From NCBI GenBank assembly GCA_016795205.1, contig JAEUHZ010000061.1, forward strand, positions 83,011 to 147,010: 64,000 nucleotides of DNA. Direction: 5' to 3'. The number at the start of each line of letters is the position of its first letter. Within the stretch, counting starts at the first letter, position 1. This document shows positions 1 to 7,943 of the stretch, piece by piece. The notes beneath the pieces were generated by a model. The model saw nothing but the letters and a program-made list of their open reading frames with translations, did no database searches and was not told the origin of the DNA. This stretch comes from Planctomycetota bacterium (GTDB lineage Bacteria; Planctomycetota; UBA1135; GCA-002686595). A program made the translations under genes and the position numbers.

Positions 1-643
1 TCTGGATGTCGCTGCCGGTCTCGCGCGCGATGAGCATGGCCTCGCTGACCACGCGCGCGTTGGGCTCGTAGCCCTCGGGGCTGCACACCGTGATGTGCGC
101 GCCCAGACGCGCCGCCACGTGCAGCAGGGAGTGGCAGGTGTTGTTGCCGTCGCCGACGTACACGACGCGGCGGCCGGCGACGTCCTGCCAGCGCTCGGTG
201 AGCGTGAAGAAGTCCGACAGCGCCTGGCAGGGGTGCACGTGGTCCGAGAGCCCGTTGACGACCGGGATCGAGCAGTTGGCGGCCAATTCCTCCAGCGCGC
301 GCTGCTTGTAGACGCGCGCCACGATCCCGTCGACCCAGCGCTCCAGGTTCTTGGCCATGTCCTTGAGCGACTCGCGCGAGCCCAGGCGCACGTCGCGGTG
401 GTCCATGAAGACCGCCGAGCCGCCCAGGTCCTGCATGCCGACGTCGAAGGTGAAGCGCGTGCGCAGCGAGTCCTTCTCGAAGATCATCGCCAGGCGCTTG
501 CCGGCCAGGGCGCGCGACCAGGCGGCGCGGTCGCCCTTGATCGAGCGCGTGGTCTCGAAAATCGTCTCGACGTCGCCCGAGCCGAGCTGGGCGATCGTCA
601 GGAGGTCCTTCTGGGGGAGGAGGCCGAGGGTCGTGGTGGTCAT
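1..643 (-). CDS. argF: Ornithine carbamoyltransferase ArgF (3' end outside window)
   Basis: Catalyses carbamoyl phosphate + ornithine to citrulline in cytosolic arginine synthesis. About 214 N-terminal residues are visible and the C-terminus lies beyond base 1. The carbamoyl-phosphate loop reads EKDSLRTRF (S59-R63), where the family usually has STRTR, so the Thr is Leu. The HPCQALSD motif and a VYVGDGNN nucleotide-fold segment follow as in ornithine transcarbamylases. The start is the ATG at 643. The gene lies 97 bp downstream of argD on the same strand, so it is probably the last gene of the arg operon. N-acetyl- or N-succinyl-ornithine carbamoyltransferase is an alternative because SLRTR loops also occur there. 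The ornithine-specific part of the protein is off the edge. Confidence 0.93.
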   Translation of the reverse strand, partial: MTTTTLGLLPQKDLLTIAQLGSGDVETIFETTRSIKGDRAAWSRALAGKRLAMIFEKDSLRTRFTFDVGMQDLGGSAVFMDHRDVRLGSRESLKDMAKNLERWVDGIVARVYKQRALEELAANCSIPVVNGLSDHVHPCQALSDFFTLTERWQDVAGRRVVYVGDGNNTCHSLLHVAARLGAHITVCSPEGYEPNARVVSEAMLIARETGSDIQ

Positions 644-740
644 CGTGGGGGAGAGTCGGGCGCGGTGCGCCGGAGCCGGGATCGAGAAATCGAGCGGTGC
701 GGGCCGCGCTCGCGCGCGCTCCGCACCTCGGTACGGAGGG

Positions 741-1949
741 TTACGCGCCGGCGCGGGCCGGATTCGACCGCGCGGGCTGTGAGCGTGCGGCCAGCGCCGC
801 GCGCAGGAGGGCCAAGCCGCTCGCGAGCTCGTCGCGCGTGATCACGTACGGTGGCAGGAGCCGCAGCACGTCGCCGCCCGTGCGGTTCAGGATCAGGCCG
901 CGGCGGTAGAGGTCCTGCTGGACCTCCTCGGCGCCCTCCCGCAGACGCACGCCGCGCATCAGGCCGCGGCCGCGCAGCTCGGTCACGAGCGGGAACTCGC
1001 GCGCGATGGCGCGCAGGCCGCGGTCCAACTCGGCGCCGCGCTCGACGACGGCCTGCTGGAGACCGTGCTCCTCCAACTCCTCGAGGAACACGAGCGCCGC
1101 GCGGCAGGCCAGCGGGCCGCCCGCGAAGGTCGACCCGTGGTCGCCGGGCTGGAGCACGTGCGCGAAGTCCCGCGCCACGACGCAGGCGCCCAGTGGCAGG
1201 CCGGCCGCGATCGGCTTGGCCAGGGTCACGACGTCGGGTTTCACGCCGGCCGCGTCGCCGGCTAGGAACGTGCCGGTGCGGCCGCAGCCGGCCTGGACCT
1301 CGTCGTGGACCAGCACGGTCCCGGTCCGCGTGCACAGCTCGCGCGCCGCGCGCAGGTAGTCGAGCGGCACGTCGCGCACGCCGGCCTCGCCCTGGATCGG
1401 CTCGACGAACAGGGCCGCGGGGCGTTCTTCGACGAGCGCGGCCTCGAGCCGGCCGGCGTCGCCCGGCGGCACCCAGCGGCACTCCAAGAGCGGCCCGAAC
1501 GGCTGGCGGTACTTCTCGTTGTGCGTCAGGGACAGAGCGCCCAAGGTGCGCCCGTGGAAGGCACCTTCGAGCGCCAGAAACGAGCTGCGCTCGGGTCGCC
1601 CGGCCGTGCGCTGGAACTTGCGCGCGAGCTTCAAGGCCGCTTCGTTGGCCTCGGCGCCGCTGTTCGCGAAGAACACGGCCTCCAGGCCCGTCAGGCGCGC
1701 CAGGCGCGCCGCGACCTCCTCCGTGTAGGGGTGGCGGAACAGGTTCGAGACGTGGATCGCGCGCGTCGCCTGGTCGGCGATCGCGGCCGCCAGGCGCGCA
1801 TGGCCATGCCCCAGCGCGGACACCGCGATCCCCGAGAGGAAGTCGATCCAGGTGCGTCCGTCCGCGTCGTAGAGCGTCGCCCCGCGGCCCTCGACGAAGA
1901 CCTCGGGAGCGCGCAGGTAGGTCTTCAGGACGTGCTCGTCGATCTTCAT
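741..1949 (-). CDS. argD: Acetylornithine aminotransferase ArgD
   Basis: PLP enzyme (402 aa) that transaminates N-acetylglutamate semialdehyde to N-acetylornithine. It is a class III aminotransferase with ANSGAEANEAALKLAR near residues 95-110 (phosphate-binding), HDEVQAGCGRTG near 215-226 (cofactor Asp), and the Schiff-base lysine K245 in VTLAKPIAAG. The length is typical for ArgD. The start ATG at 1949 overlaps the argB stop as ATGA, indicating translational coupling. Alternative relatives with the same fold are succinylornithine or 4-aminobutyrate aminotransferases. The arg operon context makes ArgD by far the best call. Confidence 0.95.
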   Translation of the reverse strand: MKIDEHVLKTYLRAPEVFVEGRGATLYDADGRTWIDFLSGIAVSALGHGHARLAAAIADQATRAIHVSNLFRHPYTEEVAARLARLTGLEAVFFANSGAEANEAALKLARKFQRTAGRPERSSFLALEGAFHGRTLGALSLTHNEKYRQPFGPLLECRWVPPGDAGRLEAALVEERPAALFVEPIQGEAGVRDVPLDYLRAARELCTRTGTVLVHDEVQAGCGRTGTFLAGDAAGVKPDVVTLAKPIAAGLPLGACVVARDFAHVLQPGDHGSTFAGGPLACRAALVFLEELEEHGLQQAVVERGAELDRGLRAIAREFPLVTELRGRGLMRGVRLREGAEEVQQDLYRRGLILNRTGGDVLRLLPPYVITRDELASGLALLRAALAARSQPARSNPARAGA

Positions 1950-2752
1950 GCCGAGTCCTCCACGAAACGCGTCCCGGTCTGGTCCGCGAGCGCTGCGAGC
2001 ACCGCATCCGGGCCGGCCGCCGGCGCGATCTTGACCACTCGCCCCGGGTTCTCCGCCAGCGCGGCCAACGCCGCCTCGACCTTGGGGATCATGCCGCCCG
2101 AGATCACGCCCGCGAGACGCAGCGCGGCGGCGCGCGCCGGGGTGAGCAGCGGGATGCGGGCCCGCGCCGCGTCGAGCACGCCCGGCACGTCGGTCAGGAA
2201 CAGCAGCGCGTCGGCGCGCACCGCGCGTGCCAGCGGCCCGGCCGCCACGTCGGCGTTCACGTTGTAGAAGCGGTCCGCCGGCGCGTCCTCGCCGTCCTGC
2301 AGCGGTGCGGCCGTCGCCAGCACGGGCAGCAGGCCGTCGCGCAGCAGCGTGTCGACGAGCCGCACGTCCGTCCGTCCGATGCATCCCACGTAGCCCAAGT
2401 CCCGGGATCCGGCCCGGTGCTTGGTCGCCTGGAACGTCGCTCCGTCCGCGCCGGACAGCCCGCAGGCGCGCACGCCGGCCGACTCGAGCGCGTGCACGAG
2501 CTCCTTGTTCACGAGGCCGGCGAGCACCATGAGCACGACGTCCGCCGTCGCGGCGTCCGTCACCCGCAGGCCCTCGTGGTACTGCTCGGGGAGCCCGAGG
2601 CGGCGCACCAGGTCGCGGATCTGGTTGCCGCCGCCGTGCACGAGCACGATCTCGTGCCCGGCGCGGCGCGCGCCGGCCACCGAGCGCGCCAACTGCGCCC
2701 GCGGGCCGGGTTCCTCGAGCTGCGCCCCGCCGACCTTGACCAGGATCCTCAC
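1946..2752 (-). CDS. argB: Acetylglutamate kinase ArgB
   Basis: Phosphorylates N-acetylglutamate, the second step of arginine synthesis (268 aa). The amino-acid-kinase fold is seen in the N-terminal RILVKVGGAQL lysine/glycine loop, the HGGGNQI segment (about residues 38-44) and the late ISGGMIPKVEAA segment. A GTG start at 2752 is chosen because it overlaps the argC TGA (GTGA) and begins exactly at the conserved first strand. The reading frame continues upstream only as antisense of argC. There is no clear N-terminal helix of the kind associated with hexameric arginine-inhibited NAGKs. Feedback control therefore cannot be assumed from sequence. Confidence 0.95.
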   Translation of the reverse strand: MRILVKVGGAQLEEPGPRAQLARSVAGARRAGHEIVLVHGGGNQIRDLVRRLGLPEQYHEGLRVTDAATADVVLMVLAGLVNKELVHALESAGVRACGLSGADGATFQATKHRAGSRDLGYVGCIGRTDVRLVDTLLRDGLLPVLATAAPLQDGEDAPADRFYNVNADVAAGPLARAVRADALLFLTDVPGVLDAARARIPLLTPARAAALRLAGVISGGMIPKVEAALAALAENPGRVVKIAPAAGPDAVLAALADQTGTRFVEDSA

Positions 2753-3732
2753 GAGAGCCCCGCCGCCTCGTCGAGGCCCAGCATCAGGTTCATGTTCTGG
2801 AGCGCCTGGCCGCTGGCACCCTTGCCCAGGTTGTCGATGGCCGAGGTCAAGACGACCACCGGCCCCTGCTGCGCCAGGGCCACGTGGCACTCGTTCGTCG
2901 CTTGCACCCGGTTGAGCTCGGGCTGCCCGCGGTCGAAGACGCGCACGAAGCGCTCGCCCGCGTAGCGTTCGGCCAGGCACGCGCGCAGCGAGGCCGCGTC
3001 GGCGCCGGGGCAGGGGTGGACGTAGATCGTGGCCAGGATCCCGCGGAACACCGGCAGCAGGTGGGGCACGAACACCAGCTCGGGCGCGCCAGCGTGCAGG
3101 CGGATCTCGGGCGCGTGGCGATGCCCGTCCACGCCGTAGGCCAGGAAGTTCTCGTGGCTCGCGCCGAAGTGCGTGCGGGCGCTGGGGTTCTTGCCCGCGC
3201 CGGACACGCCGCTCTTGGCGTCGACCACGATCGTGCGCGACGTGTCGACCAGGCCGGCCTCGACGAGCGGCTTCAAGGCCAAGAGCGTCGCGGTCGGGTA
3301 GCAGCCTGGGTTCGCCACGAGCCGCGCCGCGCGCACGGCCGCGCGCGCCAGCTCGGTGAGGCCGTAGGGCGCCTCGGAGAGCAGCTCCGGGGCGGGGTGG
3401 CGGTGCTCGTAGACGCGCTCGTAGAGCGCGGCCTCAGGCAGGCGGAAATCGGCCGACAGGTCGACGACCTGCGGGCCGAGGGCCAGGACCTGGCGCGCGA
3501 GCGCGGCCGATGCCGCGTGGGGCGTGCACAGGAACACGCCATCGCAGGCCGCGATGCGCTTCCAGTCGAGCGGCTCGACGGCCAGGTCGCCGGGCAGCTC
3601 GGGCGCTGTGCCCGGATCGCCCTCGCGCGCGCTGAAGGCTCCCGCCAGGCGCAGCGACGGGTGCCGGGCCAGCAGGCGGGCGAGCTCGCGCCCGGTGTAC
3701 CCGGACGCACCCAGGATCGCGACGGACTTCAC
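2749..3732 (-). CDS. argC: N-acetyl-gamma-glutamyl-phosphate reductase ArgC
   Basis: NADPH-dependent reductase (327 aa) making N-acetylglutamate semialdehyde. The N-terminal Rossmann motif is ILGASGYTGRELARLL, and the catalytic cysteine is C144 in VANPGCYPTA. A substrate-binding HRHAPEI segment follows. The start is a GTG at 3732 overlapping the argR stop as GTGA, so translation is coupled to the repressor gene. Length and motif order are normal for the family. Confidence 0.96.
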   Translation of the reverse strand: MKSVAILGASGYTGRELARLLARHPSLRLAGAFSAREGDPGTAPELPGDLAVEPLDWKRIAACDGVFLCTPHAASAALARQVLALGPQVVDLSADFRLPEAALYERVYEHRHPAPELLSEAPYGLTELARAAVRAARLVANPGCYPTATLLALKPLVEAGLVDTSRTIVVDAKSGVSGAGKNPSARTHFGASHENFLAYGVDGHRHAPEIRLHAGAPELVFVPHLLPVFRGILATIYVHPCPGADAASLRACLAERYAGERFVRVFDRGQPELNRVQATNECHVALAQQGPVVVLTSAIDNLGKGASGQALQNMNLMLGLDEAAGLS

Positions 3733-4214
3733 GCGCGCGGGGCCTTCAGCGCCAGGAGCTGGCGCGCGATGCGGCGCGCGGCGGTGACCCCGGCCGCGGC
3801 CAGGAACACCGTGTCGTCGCCGGCGATCGTGCCGACCACGCCCTCCACGGCCGCGCGGTCGATCGCGATGGCCAGCGGGTTGGCGCCGCCCGGCGGCGTC
3901 TTGAGCACGACCAGCGACTGTGCCGTGCGGGCCTCGGCGAGCCAGGTGCGCGCCGCCGCCACCAGCGCCAGGCTGGCGTCCGCGGCCGCCGGGCTGGCCG
4001 TGCCCGGGATCTCGTAGCCGTCCCGGCCCTTGACCAGGCCCAGAGCGCGCAGGTCGCGCGACAGGGTGGCCTGGTTGACGTCGATGCCCTGCGCCGAGAG
4101 CAGCTCCTGCAGCCCGTGCTGGCTGCGGACTTGGTCGCGGCGCACGAACTCCAGGATCCGTTGGCGGCGGATCTCGCGGGAGGCGGCGTCGGGGGCGGCT
4201 TGGCGCGTGGGCAT
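3729..4214 (-). CDS. argR: Arginine repressor ArgR
   Basis: DNA-binding regulator (161 aa), first gene of the arg operon. The N-terminal winged helix-turn-helix includes NQATLSRDLRALGLVK (about residues 48-62), the ArgR recognition helix. The C-terminal hexamerisation/arginine-binding domain has GTIAGDDTVFLAA, very close to the family GTIAGDDTIF motif. The ATG at 4214 is preceded by palindromic half-sites of the TATGC/GCATA type (4218-4242). This suggests that ArgR controls its own operon and that argCBDF respond through it. Repression (rather than activation) is inferred from family behaviour. Confidence 0.95.
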   Translation of the reverse strand: MPTRQAAPDAASREIRRQRILEFVRRDQVRSQHGLQELLSAQGIDVNQATLSRDLRALGLVKGRDGYEIPGTASPAAADASLALVAAARTWLAEARTAQSLVVLKTPPGGANPLAIAIDRAAVEGVVGTIAGDDTVFLAAAGVTAARRIARQLLALKAPRA

Positions 4215-4217
4215 GAC

Positions 4218-4242
4218 TATGCGGTGAGGTGCATAATCATGC
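4218..4242. promoter_or_regulatory. ARG-box-like operator upstream of argR
   Basis: TATGC (4218-4222) and GCATA (4231-4235) form an inverted repeat with an 8-nt spacer. GCAT-N4-ATGC (4231-4242) forms a second overlapping palindrome. These AT-rich half-sites stand out in very GC-rich DNA and resemble ARG boxes of the TGCATA/TATGCA type. They sit just upstream of argR and overlap the likely -10 region. Binding by ArgR is inferred, not shown. Confidence 0.55.
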
Positions 4243-4263
4243 CATGTGCTGAGCGGATTGCAA
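4233..4263 (-). promoter_or_regulatory. Putative arg operon promoter
   Basis: On the minus strand a TTGCAA hexamer (4263-4258) is followed about 18-19 nt later by GATTAT/TGATTA (around 4233-4239), a plausible sigma-70-type -35/-10 pair. The -10 lies inside the ARG-box-like palindrome, consistent with repression by ArgR. Confidence 0.4.
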
Positions 4264-4345
4264 GGGCCTGCTCGCCCGCGCCGCGGCGTGCGCCGGGCGC
4301 GGGCGCTAGGATCCCGCGCCCCTGGCCCCCGGAAGGTCCCCGCGC

Positions 4346-5101
4346 GTGACCCACATCCTCACTTCGGACAACCTCGTCGCCCTGCTGACGCTGACGCTGC
4401 TCGAGGTCGTGCTGGGCATCGACAACATCGTGTTCATCTCGATCCTGACCGGGAAGCTCCCCAAGGAGCAGCGCGGCCGGGCCTGGCGGATCGGGCTGGC
4501 GCTGGCGCTGGTCATGCGGGTCGGGTTGCTCCTGTCGCTGTCCTGGGTCATGTCGCTGACCGCGCCGCTGTTCGCGGCGTTCGGCCACCCGCTCTCGGGG
4601 CGCGACCTGATCCTGCTCCTCGGCGGCCTGTTCCTGATCGGCAAGGCGACCTGGGAGATCCACGACAAGCTGGAGGGCGGCGGGGGTCACGGCCCCGCGG
4701 TCGCGGCGGCCTCGTTCGCCTCGATCCTGGTGCAGATCGTGCTGCTCGACCTGGTGTTCTCGCTCGACTCGGTGATCACTGCGGTGGGCATGGCGCGCGA
4801 GCTGTGGGTCATGATCGCGGCCGTCGTGATCGCCATCGGCGTGATGCTGGCCTTCGCGCAGGCCATCGGCGCGTTCGTGGAGCGCCACCCGACGGTCAAG
4901 ATGCTGGCGCTCTCCTTCCTGATCCTGATCGGCGTCCTGCTCGTGGCCGATGGCTTCGGGCAGCACGTCCCCAAGGGCTACGTCTACTTCGCGATGGCCT
5001 TCTCGCTGGGCGTCGAGCTGCTCAACATGCGGCTGCGCGCGCGCGCCGCGCCGGTCGAGCTCAAGCGCCCGAGCGTCCCCGAGCCGCCCGAGCTGGCCTG
5101 A
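4346..5101 (+). CDS. TerC-family integral membrane protein
   Basis: Polytopic membrane protein of 251 aa with about seven hydrophobic segments. TerC hallmark acidic motifs are present: LEVVLGIDNIVFIS near the N-terminus and LVFSLDSVITAVGMA near residue 140. Family members are implicated in metal (Mn) efflux or tellurium resistance; the substrate here is unknown. The GTG at 4346 is chosen from the GGAAGG Shine-Dalgarno-like stretch at 4331-4336. A TAGGAT hexamer at 4307-4312 could be its -10 element, giving a leader of about 25-30 nt. The gene is divergent from the arg operon across a 131-bp region and appears monocistronic. Confidence 0.9.
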   Translation: MTHILTSDNLVALLTLTLLEVVLGIDNIVFISILTGKLPKEQRGRAWRIGLALALVMRVGLLLSLSWVMSLTAPLFAAFGHPLSGRDLILLLGGLFLIGKATWEIHDKLEGGGGHGPAVAAASFASILVQIVLLDLVFSLDSVITAVGMARELWVMIAAVVIAIGVMLAFAQAIGAFVERHPTVKMLALSFLILIGVLLVADGFGQHVPKGYVYFAMAFSLGVELLNMRLRARAAPVELKRPSVPEPPELA

Positions 5102-5186
5102 GCACCCGCGGCCGGTCCCGGGCCACCGCCGCCAGTCGTGGCGCGGCGGCGCGGCCTCCGGCCGCCGTCGACCCCCGCGGCGCCGC

Positions 5187-5192
5187 TATCCT
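5187..5192 (+). promoter_or_regulatory. TATCCT -10-like element, 9 nt before the GH38-like start
   Basis: TATCCT ends 9 nt before the ATG at 5202. The gap (CTCGCGCCC) has no Shine-Dalgarno. If it is a -10 box, the transcript would begin at or next to the start codon (leaderless). Confidence 0.45.
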
Positions 5193-5201
5193 CTCGCGCC
5201 C

Positions 5202-7943
5202 ATGAGCGCCACGCAGTCGACCGGCGCCCCGCGCGCGTTCGTGGTCTCCCACACGCGCTGGGACCGCGCCGGCGTGCTGCCCTTCGAGGGCACCCGCTTC
5301 CAGCTCGTGCGCCTGCTCGACGACCTGCTGGCGATCCTCGACGCGGACCCGCGCTTCGTGGCCTTCGCGCTGGACGGGCAGACCGTCGCGATCGACGACT
5401 ACCTGGAGGTCCGGCCGGAGGCGCGCGAGCGCGTCGCCCGGCAGGTGGCGGCTGGGCGCCTGTGCCTCGGGCCGTTCTTCGTGCCCACCGACCCGTTCCT
5501 GGTCTCGGGCGAGTCGCTGGTGCGCAACCTCCAGCGCGGGTTGGCCGCCGTGCGCGCGCTGGGCGGCGACTGCCGCGACGCGTACCTGCCCGATGGCTGC
5601 GGTCACGTGGCGCAGTTGCCGCAGCTCCTGTGCGGCTTCGGGCTGCGCTCGTTCGTGTTCGCGCGCGGCGTCTCCGAGCAGCTCTTCGCGCGCGCCGGCG
5701 TCGAGTTCGCCTGGGAAGCGCCCGACGGCGCGCGCGTCCTGGCGCTGTACCTGCGCGGCGGCCACGACAATGCGGCCCAATTGGGGCAGCCCGAGCCCTC
5801 CGGCGTCAGCCGCGGTCGCGCGCCGGAAGCCGCGCTGGCCGCCCAGCGCATCGAGCAGGCCGTGGCGCAGCTCAAGCCGCACGCGCGCTCGGGCGTGCTG
5901 CTGCTCATGAACGGCGGCGACCACTTGTGCGCCCAGCGCGAGATCCCCGAGCTGCTCGCGGCGCTCCAGGGCGCGCGGCCGCGCGTCGAGCTGATCCACG
6001 GGACGATCGCGGCGGCGGTCGACGCCGTGCTCGCCGCGCGCACGGACTTCGCGGTGCACCGCGGCGAGCTGCTGGGCAACGCTCACCACCCGCTCTGCCT
6101 GTCGACCTGGTCGGCGCGGATCGACCTGAAGGTCGACAACCACGAGGTCCAGGGGTTGCTCGAGAAGCACGCCGAGCCGCTGGCGGCGGCGCTGGGTCCG
6201 CGGGCCGGGCGCGAGCACGCCGCCCGGCTCGAGCGGGCCTGGCGCGACTTGCTCCTCACGCACTCGCAGCCGGAGGTGCGTGGCTGTGCCCTCGACGAGG
6301 TCCACGAGGACGGTCGCTTCCGGCAGCGGCAAGCGCGCGAGGCCGCGCGGCAGGTCGTCGACGACGCGCTGTGCGCGTTGGCGCTGCGGAGCGGCCTGGC
6401 GCGGCGCGCGGATGTCGAGATCGTCGCGCTGCACAACCCGCACTTCGAGAGCTGGAGCGGCACCGTGTCCTGTCAGGTGCACTGGCCGGGCCCGCTCTCC
6501 GACGAAGACCTGGACACGCTGGCGCTCTTCGACCCGGAAGGCAAGCCCGTGCGCGTGCAGGTCGAGGTGCTCGATCCAGTGGCTTGCTCCGCGCGGCACC
6601 TGGAGCCGCGCCGCGGCGCGCTGCTCTCCGTCGAGTTCGCCGCCAGGCTGCCGCCCTGCGGGCTGGCCTACTACCAGCTCGCGCGCGGCGCGGCCGGCCC
6701 GCAGTCCCTCGACGAGGTCGTGGCCGGCGGCGCGATCGAGAACGAGCACCTGTGCGTCGAGGCCCGGCACGACGGCAGCCTGGCGATCCTGCACAAGCCC
6801 AGCGGCCGGCGCTTCGACGGCGCGCTGATCTTCGAATCGCGCTCGGACCGCGGCGATCTCCACGGCTTCGGCCCCGACCCGCAGACGGAGGTGGCCTGGT
6901 CGATCGGCAAGGGCGTGGCCAAGGTGCAGGCCTGGCGCAGCGCGACCGCGGCGCACCTGTCGATCTCGCTGCACTGGAAGCTGCCGTGGGTCGAGCCCCG
7001 CGAGCGCGAGCGCCTGGCGCTCCATCTGGAGACCCTCGTGCGCCTCGAGGACGGATCCGCGCGGCTGGAGTGCGAGACGGTCTGCGACTGTGAGCTCACG
7101 GACCACCGCCTGCGCGTGCTGCTGCCGCTGCCGCCGGGCACGCAGGAACTCACGAGCGACCAGCCCTTCGCGCTCGTGCGGCGCGAGCGCGTGCGCGAGG
7201 TCACGCCTCTGGAAGCGCCCGAGCGCTCGAGCGGCCACCCGGGCGAGCTGCCGTACCCGACCCAGTTCTCCGCCACCTTCGTGCACGCCGCGCACGCCGA
7301 GACCGCGGTGCTCGTCGCGCACCAGGGCTTGCACGAGCACGAGCTGGTCGACGCGCCGCGTGGCTCGGGCGCGCGCGGGGAGTTCCTGGCGCTGACCCTG
7401 TGGCGCGGCGTGGGCACGCTCTCGCTCGAGGGTGGGCGCCTGCGTCGCCCCCCGGCCGGACCGGGCCTCGCCACCCCGGGCGCCGAGCACCCGCCGCCCG
7501 GCCTGGTCTTGCGCTACGGCTTCGAGGTCCTCGCTGGTGCGGAGCCCCTGGCGCGGGTCGCCGCGCGCGCGGCGGCCAGCGCGTTCCCACCGCTCGCCGC
7601 GCACGTGCGCCTCGGAGCGCAGGAGCGTCCCGCGACCGAGCGCCTGCCGGCTCGCCGCTCGCTCGTGCGCTGCGAGGACCCGCGCGTGGCCCTCTCCGCG
7701 CTGCGCGTGGAGGCCGACGGACGCCTGGTCGTGCGCGTGTGGAACCGCTGCGACGAGGCCGTGCGCGTCGCGCTCCAGCTCGGGCCCGATCTGGCGGGGG
7801 CACGGCCGCCGCGCTCAGCGCGTCGTGTGCGGCTCGACCTCACGGACCTCGGGCCCGTGGAGCTCGTCGGTACCATCGCGCGCTTCGACCTGCGCCCGTG
7901 CGGCATCGAGACGATCGTGTTCCAATGCGAGGCGAACCCATGA
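5202..7943 (+). CDS. GH38 alpha-mannosidase-like protein with degenerate active site
   Basis: A 913-aa protein that follows the bacterial GH38 (MngB-type) layout from end to end: an N-terminal catalytic-type barrel, PFFVPTDPFLVSGESLVRNL near residues 91-110, YLPDGCGHVAQLPQ with the nucleophile-equivalent D131, and C-terminal beta-domains. Canonical GH38 enzymes use an HxHWDRE zinc motif and an NHxHDS motif. Here these read H17-T-R-W-D-R-A and T-H354-S-Q-P-E. One zinc His is therefore Arg19, the second is Gln356, and the adjacent Asp is Pro357. Catalysis by the usual zinc-dependent mechanism looks unlikely, so a binding or altered role is possible. There is no signal peptide. The ATG at 5202 lies 9 nt after TATCCT, and the stop overlaps the next start (ATGA). 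Confidence 0.85.
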   Translation: MSATQSTGAPRAFVVSHTRWDRAGVLPFEGTRFQLVRLLDDLLAILDADPRFVAFALDGQTVAIDDYLEVRPEARERVARQVAAGRLCLGPFFVPTDPFLVSGESLVRNLQRGLAAVRALGGDCRDAYLPDGCGHVAQLPQLLCGFGLRSFVFARGVSEQLFARAGVEFAWEAPDGARVLALYLRGGHDNAAQLGQPEPSGVSRGRAPEAALAAQRIEQAVAQLKPHARSGVLLLMNGGDHLCAQREIPELLAALQGARPRVELIHGTIAAAVDAVLAARTDFAVHRGELLGNAHHPLCLSTWSARIDLKVDNHEVQGLLEKHAEPLAAALGPRAGREHAARLERAWRDLLLTHSQPEVRGCALDEVHEDGRFRQRQAREAARQVVDDALCALALRSGLARRADVEIVALHNPHFESWSGTVSCQVHWPGPLSDEDLDTLALFDPEGKPVRVQVEVLDPVACSARHLEPRRGALLSVEFAARLPPCGLAYYQLARGAAGPQSLDEVVAGGAIENEHLCVEARHDGSLAILHKPSGRRFDGALIFESRSDRGDLHGFGPDPQTEVAWSIGKGVAKVQAWRSATAAHLSISLHWKLPWVEPRERERLALHLETLVRLEDGSARLECETVCDCELTDHRLRVLLPLPPGTQELTSDQPFALVRRERVREVTPLEAPERSSGHPGELPYPTQFSATFVHAAHAETAVLVAHQGLHEHELVDAPRGSGARGEFLALTLWRGVGTLSLEGGRLRRPPAGPGLATPGAEHPPPGLVLRYGFEVLAGAEPLARVAARAAASAFPPLAAHVRLGAQERPATERLPARRSLVRCEDPRVALSALRVEADGRLVVRVWNRCDEAVRVALQLGPDLAGARPPRSARRVRLDLTDLGPVELVGTIARFDLRPCGIETIVFQCEANP

